The notes under the pieces were generated by a model. It saw only the letters and a list, made by a program, of their open reading frames with translations, searched no databases and was not told the origin of the DNA. This document shows positions 1-9,169 of a stretch of 11,903 nucleotides of DNA, in pieces. Origin of the DNA: Syntrophaceae bacterium UBA1411 (GTDB lineage Bacteria > Desulfobacterota > Syntrophia > Syntrophales > Smithellaceae); assembly GCA_002304995.1 (NCBI GenBank), contig DBPV01000100.1, positions 1-11,903 of the forward strand, in the 5' to 3' direction. The position numbers and the translations under genes are program-made. The stretch's first letter is position 1. Every line of letters starts with the position of its first letter.

Positions 1-3000
1 GGGCGACGGCGGGTTGACCGCCTTCCTTGATAACTCTCTCGTTTTCCTCATGGAAGCGGTACTTGTCTACCTGCTGGCCATAGATGAACCGGGTGTCGCC
101 GGGGCTGACGATCTCCACCTTCTTCATCATCTGCCTGATGATGACGCCGATGTGCTTATCGTTTATCGTAACGCCCTGGAGCCGATACACCTGCTGCACC
201 TCGTCCATGAGATAAGCCTGGCAGGCCTGCTCGCCCAGGATGTTGAGCATATCGTGGGGATTCTTGCTTCCGTCGCAGAGCAACTCGCCTGCCTCGACCA
301 TATCGTTGTCCCGGACTAGAAGCCTCCTGCCCATGGGCACCAAGTGCTTGTACTCCTTGCCGAAACGGTCGGTGATCACGATGAGCCGCTTGTTTTTTAT
401 GTTGCCGCGAATGGAAACCTTGCCTGACACCATGGCCAGGATCGCCGGATTCTTGGACTTGCGTGCCTCGAAAAGCTCGCCGACCCTGGGCAAGCCTCCC
501 GTGATGTCCATTGCCTTGGCGCTTTCCTTGAGAATCTTGGCTAAGGTGCGCCCCGCCTTTATCGACTCGCCGTCCTCAACGTTGAGGTAGGCGCCGCCGG
601 GGAGCAGATAGGCGAAGATTTCGTTGCCCGCCTCGTCGCTTATGATGATACGAGGCTGCTTGGAATCCCGCTCCAGGGCGAATTCGGTGATCCGCTTGTC
701 GATATTCCCGGTTTCCTCGTTGATCTCTTCCTTCAAGGTCGAGCCGGGGATGATATCCTCGAAACGGACATAGCCGTCGTACTCGGAAATGATAGGATCG
801 GTGAAGGGGTCGAAAATCGCTATTGTGTCCTCTGCGGGCACCAGATCGCCTTCCTTGACCGAGAGATCCGAGCCGTTGCGGATTTCCAGCTTCTGTTCCT
901 GGGCGATAAGCAAGAGCCTCTGACCCCTGTCTCCCTCGGCGGGCAGCACCTTCGCGTAGGATATATCTTGGGCGAGGATCTCTTCGCCCTTGCTCTTTTT
1001 CTTGATGATCGGAGAACCTTTCAGCACCCTGTCGCCATCGCGGACCAGAAGCTTGTCGGTCTTGGCCAGGTCATAGGCGGAGAAGACCTTGCAGACGTAG
1101 ATATAACCCTTTCTGGTGAAGAGGTAGTGATTATCCTTGGTGGGCACGTAGGTGCCTTGGATCCTGGTCACATAGACAGGGTATTTGAGATAAACCCGGT
1201 TTTCCTCGGAAGCCTTGGTCGCCGCTCCTCCGATATGGAAGGTTCTCATGGTCAGCTGGGTACCAGGCTGGCCGATGGACTGAGCGGCGATGATGCCCAC
1301 CGCCTCGCCAATATCCACCGTGCGCCCGGTGGCCAGGTTGCGGCCGTAGCATTTGCGGCAGACGCCGTAGCGGGCTTCGCAAGTGAGCACCGTTCGGATC
1401 GTCACTTCTTCGATGCCCGAAGCCTCGATCAGGGCGGCTATATCCTCGGTGATTTCCTGGTTGGACTCGACGATCACTTCGCCGGTGATCGGGTGCCTGA
1501 TCGGGTCTAGGGTAAAACGGCCGATGATTCGCTCGCGCAGGGGCTCGATAATTTCCTCGCCGTCCTTGATGGCCGTGTAGACAGAACCGTTGATGGTTCC
1601 GCAGTCGTCCACGTTCACCACCATATCCTGGGCGATATCAACGAGCCTTCTGGTAAGGTAGCCGGCGTCGGCCGTCTTGAGGGCGGTGTCGGCCAGCCCC
1701 TTGCGGGCGCCGTGCGACGAGATGAAGTACTCGAGGACGCTCAGCCCCTCGCGGAAGCTGGCGGTAATCGGGTTCTCGATGATCTCGCCGGAAGGCTTGG
1801 CCATCAGACCTCGCATGCCGGCCAGCTGCCTGACCTGCAGTTTAGAACCGCGGGCCCCGGAATCGGCCATGATGAAAATCGGATTGAACCTGGGCATCTC
1901 CTTGAAAAGAAGGTCGGATATCTTATCGGTTGTGTGCGTCCAGATATCGATAACCTTGCTCTTACGTTCCCTGTCGGTAATGATACCCCGGCGGTACTGT
2001 TCTTCTACCTTGGCCACCTCCGCCTTGGATTCCTTGAGCACGTCCTGTTTCTCTTTCGGAACCAGCAGGTCGTCCATGCCTATGGATATCCCGCCCAGGG
2101 TCGCGTGAATAAACCCGAGCTTCTTGCTCTCGTCGACCAGCTGGATGGTGCGCTGGTGGCCGTAACGCTTATAGCAGAGGGCGACTATGTTGCCTACCAG
2201 CCCCTTATTCAACTCCCGGTTGACGAATCCGAAATCGAACGGCAGTAAACGGTTAAAAATGACCCTGCCGGGGGTGGTCTCTATGATCTGCCTGCCGTCG
2301 ATCCTGTTGCCTTCGGCAAGGTCCATTAACTGGTCGACGCGCAGCCTGATCTTGGCGTGCAGGTCAGCCTCCTTGTCCTCGTAGGCGGTTATTACCTCTG
2401 AAGCGTCGGCGAAAATACGGTTCTCCCCCCTGCAGCCTTCTTTCATTTTCGTCAAATAGGAAACTCCGAGAATGATGTCCTGCGTAGGAGAAATTATCGG
2501 CCGGCCGTCGGCGGGCGAAAAAAGGTTGTCCACCGACATCATCAGCACCCGCACTTCGATCTGGGCCTCGAGAGATAGAGGCACGTGAACGGCCATCTGG
2601 TCTCCGTCGAAGTCGGCGTTGAACGCCGTACAAACGAGGGGATGTATCTTTATCGCCTTACCCTCGATAAGCACCGGCTGAAAAGCCTGAATGCTCAATC
2701 TGTGCAACGTCGGCGCGCGGTTGAGCATTACCGGGTGGTCCTTAATGACCTCATCCAGTATATCCCACACCTCTATCTTGCCGCGCTCCACCATGCGGCG
2801 CGCGCCCTTGATGGTATGCACGAACCCCTTCTCGCGGAGCTTCTTTATGATGAACGGTTCGAAAAGTTCCAGCGCCATCTGCTTAGGCAGTCCGCATTCG
2901 TTCAGATTCAATTCTGGGCCGACAACGATTACCGAACGGCCGGAATAATCCACGCGCTTGCCGAGCAGGTTCTGGCGGAAACGCCCCTGCTTTCCCTTCA

Positions 3001-3994
3001 GCATGTCCGACAGCGACCGCAGCGGGCGCTTGTTGGTGCCCGTAATCGCCCGGCCGCGCCGGCCGTTGTCGAACAGCACGTCCACCGCTTCCTGCAGCAT
3101 GCGTTTTTCGTTGCGGATAATGATTTCCGGAGCGTTGAGCTCCTGGAGGCGTTTCAGACGGTTGTTCCGGTTGATGACGCGCCGGTACAGGTCGTTGAGG
3201 TCGGACGTGGCAAAGCGGCCGCCGTCGAGCGGCACCAGCGGCCGCAGGTCCGGCGGAATAACCGGCAGAACGGTCAGAATCATCCACTCCGGTTTGTTGC
3301 CGGATTTGCGCAGCGCTTCGACGACCTTCAGCCGCTTGATAATTTTTTTCTTTTTGGTGTCGGAGATGGACGTCACGACTTCCGCGCGCAGCTCTTCGTA
3401 GAGCTTTTCCAGATCGATTTCCTCCAGCAGCTGGCGGACGGCTTCCGCGCCGATGCCGGCGACAAAGCCCGTTTCTCCATACTGCTCCCGCGCGTCGATG
3501 TACTCCTCGTCCGTCAGCAGTTCCTTTTTCTTGAGCGGCGTCTCTTTCGGCTCCAGAACGATCCAGGATTCGAAATAAAGGACTTTCTCGAGTTCCTTGA
3601 GCGTCAGGTCCAGGACGTTCCCGATGCGACTGGGCAGGCTCTTTAAAAACCAGATATGGGCCACCGGCGTCGCCAGCGTGATATGCCCCATCCGTTCGCG
3701 GCGAACTTTGGATTGAATAACCTCCACGCCGCATTTTTCACAGACCACTCCGCGGTGTTTCATGCGCTTGTAGCGCCCGCAGAGACACTCGTAGTCTTTC
3801 ACCGGGCCGAAAATCTTGGCGCAGAACAAACCGTCGCGCTCGGGCTTGAACGTCCGGTAATTGATCGTCTCGGGTTTTTTCACTTCCCCGTTGGACCAGG
3901 AGAGGATCTTCTCCGGCGAGGCGATCGAGATTTTGATTGCATTGAATCTGATCGGATTTTTTGGTTTTTCAAAGTAACTGAAAACGTCTTCCAC
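1..3994 (-). CDS. rpoC: RNA polymerase subunit beta' (3' end cut by window edge)
   Basis: This is the largest catalytic subunit of RNA polymerase. Translating the minus strand from the GTG at 3994 gives 1331 codons without a stop, ending in the window edge; roughly 50-100 C-terminal residues are missing. Zinc site 1 is C70, C72, C85, C88. The Mg2+-binding NADFDGDQ motif has its three Asp at residues 461, 463 and 465. Zinc site 2 is C798, C872, C879, C882, and the trigger-loop motif MRTFHIGG begins at 916. A long insertion after the trigger loop precedes the DITGGLPRVGELFEAR motif, as in proteobacterial enzymes. The start is supported by AGGAG 9 nt upstream and by an N-terminus matching the family. 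I checked the frame at several points and it is continuous. Codon use changes near 2850-2960 (see findings). It follows rpoB by 49 nt and is presumably cotranscribed with it. Confidence 0.97.
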   Translation of the reverse strand, partial: MEDVFSYFEKPKNPIRFNAIKISIASPEKILSWSNGEVKKPETINYRTFKPERDGLFCAKIFGPVKDYECLCGRYKRMKHRGVVCEKCGVEVIQSKVRRERMGHITLATPVAHIWFLKSLPSRIGNVLDLTLKELEKVLYFESWIVLEPKETPLKKKELLTDEEYIDAREQYGETGFVAGIGAEAVRQLLEEIDLEKLYEELRAEVVTSISDTKKKKIIKRLKVVEALRKSGNKPEWMILTVLPVIPPDLRPLVPLDGGRFATSDLNDLYRRVINRNNRLKRLQELNAPEIIIRNEKRMLQEAVDVLFDNGRRGRAITGTNKRPLRSLSDMLKGKQGRFRQNLLGKRVDYSGRSVIVVGPELNLNECGLPKQMALELFEPFIIKKLREKGFVHTIKGARRMVERGKIEVWDILDEVIKDHPVMLNRAPTLHRLSIQAFQPVLIEGKAIKIHPLVCTAFNADFDGDQMAVHVPLSLEAQIEVRVLMMSVDNLFSPADGRPIISPTQDIILGVSYLTKMKEGCRGENRIFADASEVITAYEDKEADLHAKIRLRVDQLMDLAEGNRIDGRQIIETTPGRVIFNRLLPFDFGFVNRELNKGLVGNIVALCYKRYGHQRTIQLVDESKKLGFIHATLGGISIGMDDLLVPKEKQDVLKESKAEVAKVEEQYRRGIITDRERKSKVIDIWTHTTDKISDLLFKEMPRFNPIFIMADSGARGSKLQVRQLAGMRGLMAKPSGEIIENPITASFREGLSVLEYFISSHGARKGLADTALKTADAGYLTRRLVDIAQDMVVNVDDCGTINGSVYTAIKDGEEIIEPLRERIIGRFTLDPIRHPITGEVIVESNQEITEDIAALIEASGIEEVTIRTVLTCEARYGVCRKCYGRNLATGRTVDIGEAVGIIAAQSIGQPGTQLTMRTFHIGGAATKASEENRVYLKYPVYVTRIQGTYVPTKDNHYLFTRKGYIYVCKVFSAYDLAKTDKLLVRDGDRVLKGSPIIKKKSKGEEILAQDISYAKVLPAEGDRGQRLLLIAQEQKLEIRNGSDLSVKEGDLVPAEDTIAIFDPFTDPIISEYDGYVRFEDIIPGSTLKEEINEETGNIDKRITEFALERDSKQPRIIISDEAGNEIFAYLLPGGAYLNVEDGESIKAGRTLAKILKESAKAMDITGGLPRVGELFEARKSKNPAILAMVSGKVSIRGNIKNKRLIVITDRFGKEYKHLVPMGRRLLVRDNDMVEAGELLCDGSKNPHDMLNILGEQACQAYLMDEVQQVYRLQGVTINDKHIGVIIRQMMKKVEIVSPGDTRFIYGQQVDKYRFHEENERVIKEGGQPAVA

Positions 3995-4003
3995 AGATTT
4001 TTT

Positions 4004-4008
4004 CTCCT
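4004..4008 (-). promoter_or_regulatory. Shine-Dalgarno of rpoC, supports GTG start
   Basis: AGGAG on the minus strand lies 9 nt before the GTG at 3992-3994. No suitably placed ATG lies nearby, so the GTG is the start. The 49-nt rpoB-rpoC spacer holds no convincing terminator or promoter. Confidence 0.75.
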
Positions 4009-4043
4009 AACTGTTTAAACAAAGCTTTCGGGAAAGGAAACGT

Positions 4044-7000
4044 TTACTCTTCCTCTACCAGTTCCACGTCCAGTCCAAGGCTCTGGAGTTCCTTCACCAG
4101 CACGTTGAAGGACTCGGGAAGGCCCGGCTCGAAGGTATGTTCGCCCTTGACGATGGATTCATAAATTCTCGTTCTGCCCGCGACGTCATCGGATTTGACG
4201 GTCAAAAATTCCTGAAGGGTATAGGAGGCGCCGTAGGCTTCCATCGCCCAGACTTCCATTTCACCCAGACGCTGGCCGCCGAACTGCGCCTTGCCGCCGA
4301 GCGGCTGCTGGGTCACCAGTGAGTAGGGGCCGATCGAACGGGCATGGATCTTGTTGTCGACCAGGTGGTGCAGCTTCAGCATGTAGATGATGCCTACGGT
4401 CACTTCCTGATCGAACGGTTCGCCGGTCCGGCCGTCAAACAGCACGGTCTGGCCCGTTTCGGGAAGGTCCGCCGTATCCAGCAGGCGGCGGATCTGCGGT
4501 TCAGGACAGCCGTCAAACACGGGGCTCGCCACCAGCATGCCTTTTTTCAACCGCCCGACAAACCGCCGGATGTCTTCGGCGGACGCACTCTCCAGGAAAG
4601 CGTCGAAATCGGGGGAGGAATAGGTTTTCTTAAGCTCGCTCTTGACGGCGTTGAGGCTGCTGTTCTTTTCCAGAAGCTCGTTGAGCCCCTCGCCGATCGA
4701 TTTGGCCGCCCAGCCCAGATGCGTCTCCAGAATCTGGCCGACGTTCATTCGGGACGGAACGCCCAGGGGGTTGAGAATGATATCGACCGTCGAACCGTCG
4801 GCAAAATACGGCATGTCTTCTTCCGGAAGAATTCTGGACAACACGCCCTTGTTGCCGTGGCGGCCCGCCATCTTGTCGCCGACGGAAAGCTTCCGCTTGA
4901 TGGCGATGTAGACCTTCACCATTTTGATGACACCGGGCGGCAGCTCGTCGCTGGCCTTGATTTTTTCCAGCTTCTCTTCAAAATGGGCCTTGATGAAATC
5001 GATTTTCCGTTCCATGATGGAAAGCAGGTTCGCCAGTTTCTCCTCGGACCCGTCGTTTTCCGTCAGCGTGATTTCCTTCCAGTACATGAAGGGAATGTCG
5101 GACCAGAGATCCTTGGTGATCTTGTCGCCCTTTTTCAGAAGCGTCTTCTTTTTGACGTCCACGATCTTTCCGGCGGATGTCTTGCCGATCACCAGTTTGG
5201 CGATGTCCTTCTTGATGGACTCGGCCAGAATCCGGATTTCGTCGTCGCGGTCCTTGGTCAGTTTCTCGATCGCGTCTGCCTCGATCGCCTGCGACCGCAG
5301 ATCCTTTTCCGCGCCCTTGCGCGTGAAGATCTTGGCGTCGATCACCGTGCCTTCCACACCCGGCGGCACGCGGAGCGACGTGTCGCGCACATCGCTGGCC
5401 TTTTCACCGAAAATCGCCCGCAGCAGTTTTTCTTCGGCGGACAACTGCGTTTCACCCTTGGGCGTGATCTTGCCGACCAGGATATCGCCCGGCTTTACGG
5501 AGACGCCGATGCGGATGATGCCGCTTTCGTCGAGGTTGCGCAGCGCCTCCTCGCCAACGTTGGGAATATCGCGCGTGATCTCTTCCTTGCCCAGCTTGGT
5601 GTCGCGGGCCATGGTTTCGAATTCTTCAATGTGAATTGACGTGTAAATATCTTCCTTGACGATGCGCTCGCTGACCAGAATCGAGTCTTCGTAGTTGTAT
5701 CCGCCCCAGGACATGAAGGCGACCATCACATTGCGCCCCAGCGCCAGTTCGCCGTTGTCCGTGGCGGGGCCGTCAGCCAGAATGTCTCTTTTCTGGACGC
5801 GGTCGCCGGCCGCGACGATCGGCTTCTGGTTGAAGCAGGTGTCCTGATTGGAGCGCTGGTACTTGGACAGGGTGTAGATGTCCACGCCCGTGTCCAGGCC
5901 GTCTTCTTCAGGTTTGTCGGCGCGGACGACGATGCGGGAGGCATCGACGCTTTCCACCACGCCCGCCCGTCTGGCGACTACGACGGCGCCGGAATCCCGG
6001 GCCACGATCGCTTCCATGCCCGTGCCGACCACCGGCACTTCGGGGCACATGAGCGGCACCGCCTGGCGCTGCATATTGGATCCCATGAGCGCCCGGTTGG
6101 CGTCGTCGTGCTCCAGAAACGGAATAAGCGCCGCAGCCACGGAAACCATTTGGTTGGGAGCAACATCCATCATCCTGATGTCTGCCGGCATGGCAGAAAC
6201 GAAGTCGCTTCCTTTTCTGACCGAAATCAGTTCTTCCTCAAATTTCCCTTTTTTATCGAGGGGTCGGTCGGCCGGCGCGATCAGGAGATTTTCCTCCTCG
6301 ATGGCCGTCATGTACTTCACCTCGTCGGACACCCGGCCATTGTCCACCAGGCGGTACGGCGTTTCGATGAAGCCGAACTCGTTGACGCGCGCGTAGGTGG
6401 AAAGCGACACGATCAGGCCGATGTTCGGACCTTCCGGCGTTTCCACCGGACAGATGCGGCCGTAATGCGTCGAATGCACGTCGCGGACTTCAAAACCCGC
6501 ACGTTCACGTGTGAGCCCGCCGGGGCCGAGCGCCGACAGGCGGCGTTTGTGCGTGATTTCGGACAGCGGATTGGTCTGGTCCATGAACTGGGAAAGCTGG
6601 CTCGATCCGAAAAACTCATTAACAACCGCCGAGACCGGTTTGGCGTTAATCAGGTCATGCGGCATCATGGTTTCGATGTCCTGCAGACTCATTTTTTCCT
6701 TGATGGCCCGCTCCATCCGCACCAGGCCGATGCGGTACTGGTTTTCGATGAGCTCGCCCACGGAACGCACCCGACGGTTGCCCAGGTGGTCGATGTCGTC
6801 GACACTGCAGTCGCTCGCGCCGTTTTTAAGATCGATCAGGTACTTGACGGAGGCCAGAATGTCCTCGTTGCGCAAAACCGTCAGATCGGTCGGTACGTTC
6901 AACCGGAGCTTGTAGTTCATCTTCGCCCGGCCGACATCCGATAAATCGTACGTCTCCGATTCGAAGAACAGGCTGTTGAAGAACTTCGCCGCCGTTTCCG

Positions 7001-8159
7001 GCGTGGGGGGATTGCTGGGACGCAGGCGGCGGTAAATTTCCATGATGGCGTCTTCCGCCGTCTCGATGCGGTCCATAAGCAGGGTGTCGCGGATGGAGGC
7101 GTTGTCCGTGTCCTCGTCAATGTGGATGAATTTCAGTTCTTTGACGCCCTTTTCCTGGGCGATCGCCAGTCCGTTGAGCGGCAGTTCCTCGTTGCAGCTG
7201 AAAAGAATCTCCCCCGTCTGCGGATCGTGAACGTCCGCAGACAGCACCTTGCCGGTCAGATCCGCTTCCTTGATGGCGACGCGCTTGATTCCGGCGTCCA
7301 TAACTTTTTTAAGCAGCGGCCGGGTGAGCTTGCGGCCCTTCTTGACGATGACTTCGTCCGTTTTCGGATCCTTGATATCCTCAGGCGCCTTCTGTCCGGA
7401 AAGCGTTTCATCCACGGAGAAGTAAATTTTTTCGCCTTCCAGCGCGATCTTCTCGATGCTGTAAAAGTAGTTTAAAATGAATTCCGTCGAATTGCCCATG
7501 GCTTTGAGCAGAATGGTGACGGGCATTTTCCGGCGGCGGTCGATGCGGACGTACAGCAGGTCCTTGGAATCGAATTCCAGATCCAGCCAGGACCCGCGGA
7601 TGGGAATCACGCGGGCCGAATAGATCAGTTTGCCGGAGGCGACGGTCTTTCCCTTGTCGTGGTCGAAAAAGATGCCGGGCGACCGGTGCAACTGGCTGAC
7701 GATGACGCGCTCGGACCCGTTGACGATGAACGTCCCGTTTTCCGTCATGAGCGGAATTTCGCCGAAGTAAATTTCCTGCTCTTTGATGTCGCGGATCGGT
7801 TTGGTCTCGGCCGCTTCCCGGTTGATCCTGCCGTCGGCGAGGCGGTCGGTGTCAAATACCACCAGCCGGACCACAATTTTCAAAGGAGCGGCATAGGTCA
7901 TGCCTTTTTGAATGCACTCCTTCATATCATACCGGATATCCCCGATCTTATAGCTGACAAACTCCAGCGAACATTTTCCGCTGAAGTCCGAGATGGGAAA
8001 CACGCTGTTGAAAGCGCCCTGCAAGCCGATGTTGCGCCGCTTTGCCAGCGGCACATCGGCCTGCAGGAACTTTTCATACGATCGCGTCTGAATCTCGATC
8101 AGATTGGGAATATCCTGTATTTGCCTTACACGGCCAAAATTTTTTCTAAAGTCGCCCAT
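4044..8159 (-). CDS. rpoB: RNA polymerase subunit beta
   Basis: Complete 1371-aa beta subunit, which forms the core enzyme with alpha, beta' and omega and contributes to the active site, the DNA channel and the rifampicin pocket. The length is close to deltaproteobacterial homologues and slightly longer than the E. coli protein (1342 aa). Rifampicin cluster I is at about residues 518-545; D527, H537 and S542 correspond to E. coli D516, H526 and S531, so these positions look drug-sensitive. Further landmarks are RHGNKG near the catalytic region and the C-terminal segments QPLGGKAQFGGQR and EVWAMEAYGA, which contact beta'. Both large proteobacterial-type insertions appear present, one in the lobe (about residues 240-340) and one after the GKITPKGE motif. 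Start ATG 8159 has AAGGA only 4 nt upstream. It lies 38 nt after rplL and 49 nt before rpoC. ATA occurs only once and AGG is rare, unlike distal rpoC. Confidence 0.99.
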   Translation of the reverse strand: MGDFRKNFGRVRQIQDIPNLIEIQTRSYEKFLQADVPLAKRRNIGLQGAFNSVFPISDFSGKCSLEFVSYKIGDIRYDMKECIQKGMTYAAPLKIVVRLVVFDTDRLADGRINREAAETKPIRDIKEQEIYFGEIPLMTENGTFIVNGSERVIVSQLHRSPGIFFDHDKGKTVASGKLIYSARVIPIRGSWLDLEFDSKDLLYVRIDRRRKMPVTILLKAMGNSTEFILNYFYSIEKIALEGEKIYFSVDETLSGQKAPEDIKDPKTDEVIVKKGRKLTRPLLKKVMDAGIKRVAIKEADLTGKVLSADVHDPQTGEILFSCNEELPLNGLAIAQEKGVKELKFIHIDEDTDNASIRDTLLMDRIETAEDAIMEIYRRLRPSNPPTPETAAKFFNSLFFESETYDLSDVGRAKMNYKLRLNVPTDLTVLRNEDILASVKYLIDLKNGASDCSVDDIDHLGNRRVRSVGELIENQYRIGLVRMERAIKEKMSLQDIETMMPHDLINAKPVSAVVNEFFGSSQLSQFMDQTNPLSEITHKRRLSALGPGGLTRERAGFEVRDVHSTHYGRICPVETPEGPNIGLIVSLSTYARVNEFGFIETPYRLVDNGRVSDEVKYMTAIEEENLLIAPADRPLDKKGKFEEELISVRKGSDFVSAMPADIRMMDVAPNQMVSVAAALIPFLEHDDANRALMGSNMQRQAVPLMCPEVPVVGTGMEAIVARDSGAVVVARRAGVVESVDASRIVVRADKPEEDGLDTGVDIYTLSKYQRSNQDTCFNQKPIVAAGDRVQKRDILADGPATDNGELALGRNVMVAFMSWGGYNYEDSILVSERIVKEDIYTSIHIEEFETMARDTKLGKEEITRDIPNVGEEALRNLDESGIIRIGVSVKPGDILVGKITPKGETQLSAEEKLLRAIFGEKASDVRDTSLRVPPGVEGTVIDAKIFTRKGAEKDLRSQAIEADAIEKLTKDRDDEIRILAESIKKDIAKLVIGKTSAGKIVDVKKKTLLKKGDKITKDLWSDIPFMYWKEITLTENDGSEEKLANLLSIMERKIDFIKAHFEEKLEKIKASDELPPGVIKMVKVYIAIKRKLSVGDKMAGRHGNKGVLSRILPEEDMPYFADGSTVDIILNPLGVPSRMNVGQILETHLGWAAKSIGEGLNELLEKNSSLNAVKSELKKTYSSPDFDAFLESASAEDIRRFVGRLKKGMLVASPVFDGCPEPQIRRLLDTADLPETGQTVLFDGRTGEPFDQEVTVGIIYMLKLHHLVDNKIHARSIGPYSLVTQQPLGGKAQFGGQRLGEMEVWAMEAYGASYTLQEFLTVKSDDVAGRTRIYESIVKGEHTFEPGLPESFNVLVKELQSLGLDVELVEEE

Positions 8160-8197
8160 AGCATCCTTAAAATAAAAGGGTTAACGTGGAGGTGGTC

Positions 8198-8584
8198 CTA
8201 TTTTACCTCGACGGTCCCGCCCACTTCTTCAATCTTCTTCTTGATATCGGCCGCCTCGTCCTTGGACACGGCTTCCTTGATGGGTTTGGGCACGCCCTCC
8301 ACCAGATCCTTGGCTTCTTTCAGCCCCAGACCCGTAATGGCGCGGACCACCTTGATCACCTGGATCTTCTCGGCGCCGAATCCGGTCAGAACAACGTTGA
8401 ATTCCGTTTTCTCTTCGGCGGCGGCGGCGGGAGCGGCGCCCGGAGCGGCCACGGCGGCCATCATCGGAGCGGCGGCGGACACGCCGAATTTCTCTTCCAG
8501 TTCCTTCACCAGAGCGGACAGCTCCAGCACGGTCATATTCTCAATAAATTTTACGACATCTTCTTTCGTGATTTGATCAGCCAT
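8198..8584 (-). CDS. rplL: 50S ribosomal protein L7/L12
   Basis: Complete 128-aa stalk protein, which binds L10 as dimers and recruits and activates the translational GTPases (EF-Tu, EF-G, IF2, RF3). The N-terminal dimerisation domain is at about residues 1-35. It is followed by an Ala/Pro-rich flexible hinge (about 37-57, with runs of Ala and Pro coded by a GC-rich repeat-like stretch) and the globular C-terminal domain (about 60-128). The last contains GLGLKEAKDLVEG, the factor-binding helix region. ATG 8584 has an AGAGGAA Shine-Dalgarno 7-9 nt upstream. It lies 27 nt downstream of rplJ and 38 nt upstream of rpoB, so it is presumably in one transcript with them. Confidence 0.99.
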   Translation of the reverse strand: MADQITKEDVVKFIENMTVLELSALVKELEEKFGVSAAAPMMAAVAAPGAAPAAAAEEKTEFNVVLTGFGAEKIQVIKVVRAITGLGLKEAKDLVEGVPKPIKEAVSKDEAADIKKKIEEVGGTVEVK

Positions 8585-8611
8585 TTTTCTATTCCTCTTC
8601 GTATGATTTTA

Positions 8612-9136
8612 TTAGTTTAAATTGTTTTTTTTCTCGCAGTAGGCATTGAGCACCTGCACAAAGCTTCTGGGAACGCCGCTCAGCACGGTGACCAGCGATG
8701 TCGGCACTGCCGCCATGACGGAAACAAGTTTGCCCAGAAGAACTTCCCTGCTGGGCAGTTCGGCCAAAGCGGTGATATCCGCTTTGGTCAACAGCTTGCC
8801 GTCGAGCACTCCGGCTTTGATTTCCAGTTCAGGATTTTTCTTGGCAAACTCAGTGAGCGCTTTGCTGGGCGCCACCGGGTCCTTGTAGCTCAGGATCACC
8901 GCCACGGACCACTTGAAATGATCCGCCAAAATGGAAAAGTCGGTGCCTTGCGAAGCGATACCCAGCAGCGTATTCTTGACCACTTTCAGTTCCGCGTCGC
9001 TTTTGCGCAGCGCGTTCCTGAGGGTTTCCATCTTCTCCACGTTCATGGCGTTGAAGGTGGTCAGAACGCCCAGATTGGCCTTTTTGAGTTTCTCCTGAAG
9101 CTCGGATACAATTTGTTCTTTTGCTCTCCGATCCAA
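8612..9136 (-). CDS. rplJ: 50S ribosomal protein L10 (TTG start)
   Basis: Complete 174-aa protein forming the base of the ribosomal stalk. Its N-terminal domain binds 23S rRNA and L11, and its long C-terminal helix binds L7/L12 dimers. Family landmarks are MNVEKMETLRNALR (about 31-44), VVKNTLL (52-58) and LPSREVLLGKL (127-137). Translation begins at TTG (9134-9136). An ideal AAGGAGG Shine-Dalgarno ends 8 nt upstream, and no ATG or GTG in the right place would preserve the family N-terminus. It follows the L10-leader-like RNA and precedes rplL by 27 nt. In E. coli the L10-L7/L12 complex represses its own mRNA through such a leader; the same is inferred here. Confidence 0.97.
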   Translation of the reverse strand: MDRRAKEQIVSELQEKLKKANLGVLTTFNAMNVEKMETLRNALRKSDAELKVVKNTLLGIASQGTDFSILADHFKWSVAVILSYKDPVAPSKALTEFAKKNPELEIKAGVLDGKLLTKADITALAELPSREVLLGKLVSVMAAVPTSLVTVLSGVPRSFVQVLNAYCEKKNNLN

Positions 9137-9144
9137 TCTTTCAG

Positions 9145-9151
9145 CCTCCTT
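9145..9151 (-). promoter_or_regulatory. Strong Shine-Dalgarno fixing the rplJ TTG start
   Basis: AAGGAGG on the minus strand, 8 nt before TTG 9136. The near-consensus site compensates for the weak start codon. It lies about 19 nt downstream of the last leader hairpin (9170-9177), close enough for leader folding or protein binding to affect initiation. Confidence 0.85.
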
Positions 9152-9169
9152 TCGAAATTATTTTTTCTG

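Noticed and set aside
2883..3734. A 283-codon minus-strand frame overlapping rpoC.
   Set aside because: It is out of frame with rpoC, and its low-complexity, Arg/Gly/Ala-rich translation is typical of a shadow frame. Its openness reflects high GC of this part of rpoC.
4344..5639. Long open frame on the plus strand (431 codons) antisense to rpoB, and similar ones at 2585-3646 and 7659-8576.
   Set aside because: They lie opposite well-supported rpoB, rpoC or rplL coding sequence, have no recognisable domains or convincing ribosome-binding sites, and are expected from GC-rich codon bias on the coding strand.
8612..8640. Run of eight A on the minus strand at the rplJ 3' end, and A-runs in rpoC near 3341-3355, as possible frameshift sites.
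   Set aside because: Lys/Asn codons explain them, the normal frame gives complete family-length proteins, and no downstream stimulatory structure or alternative product is evident.
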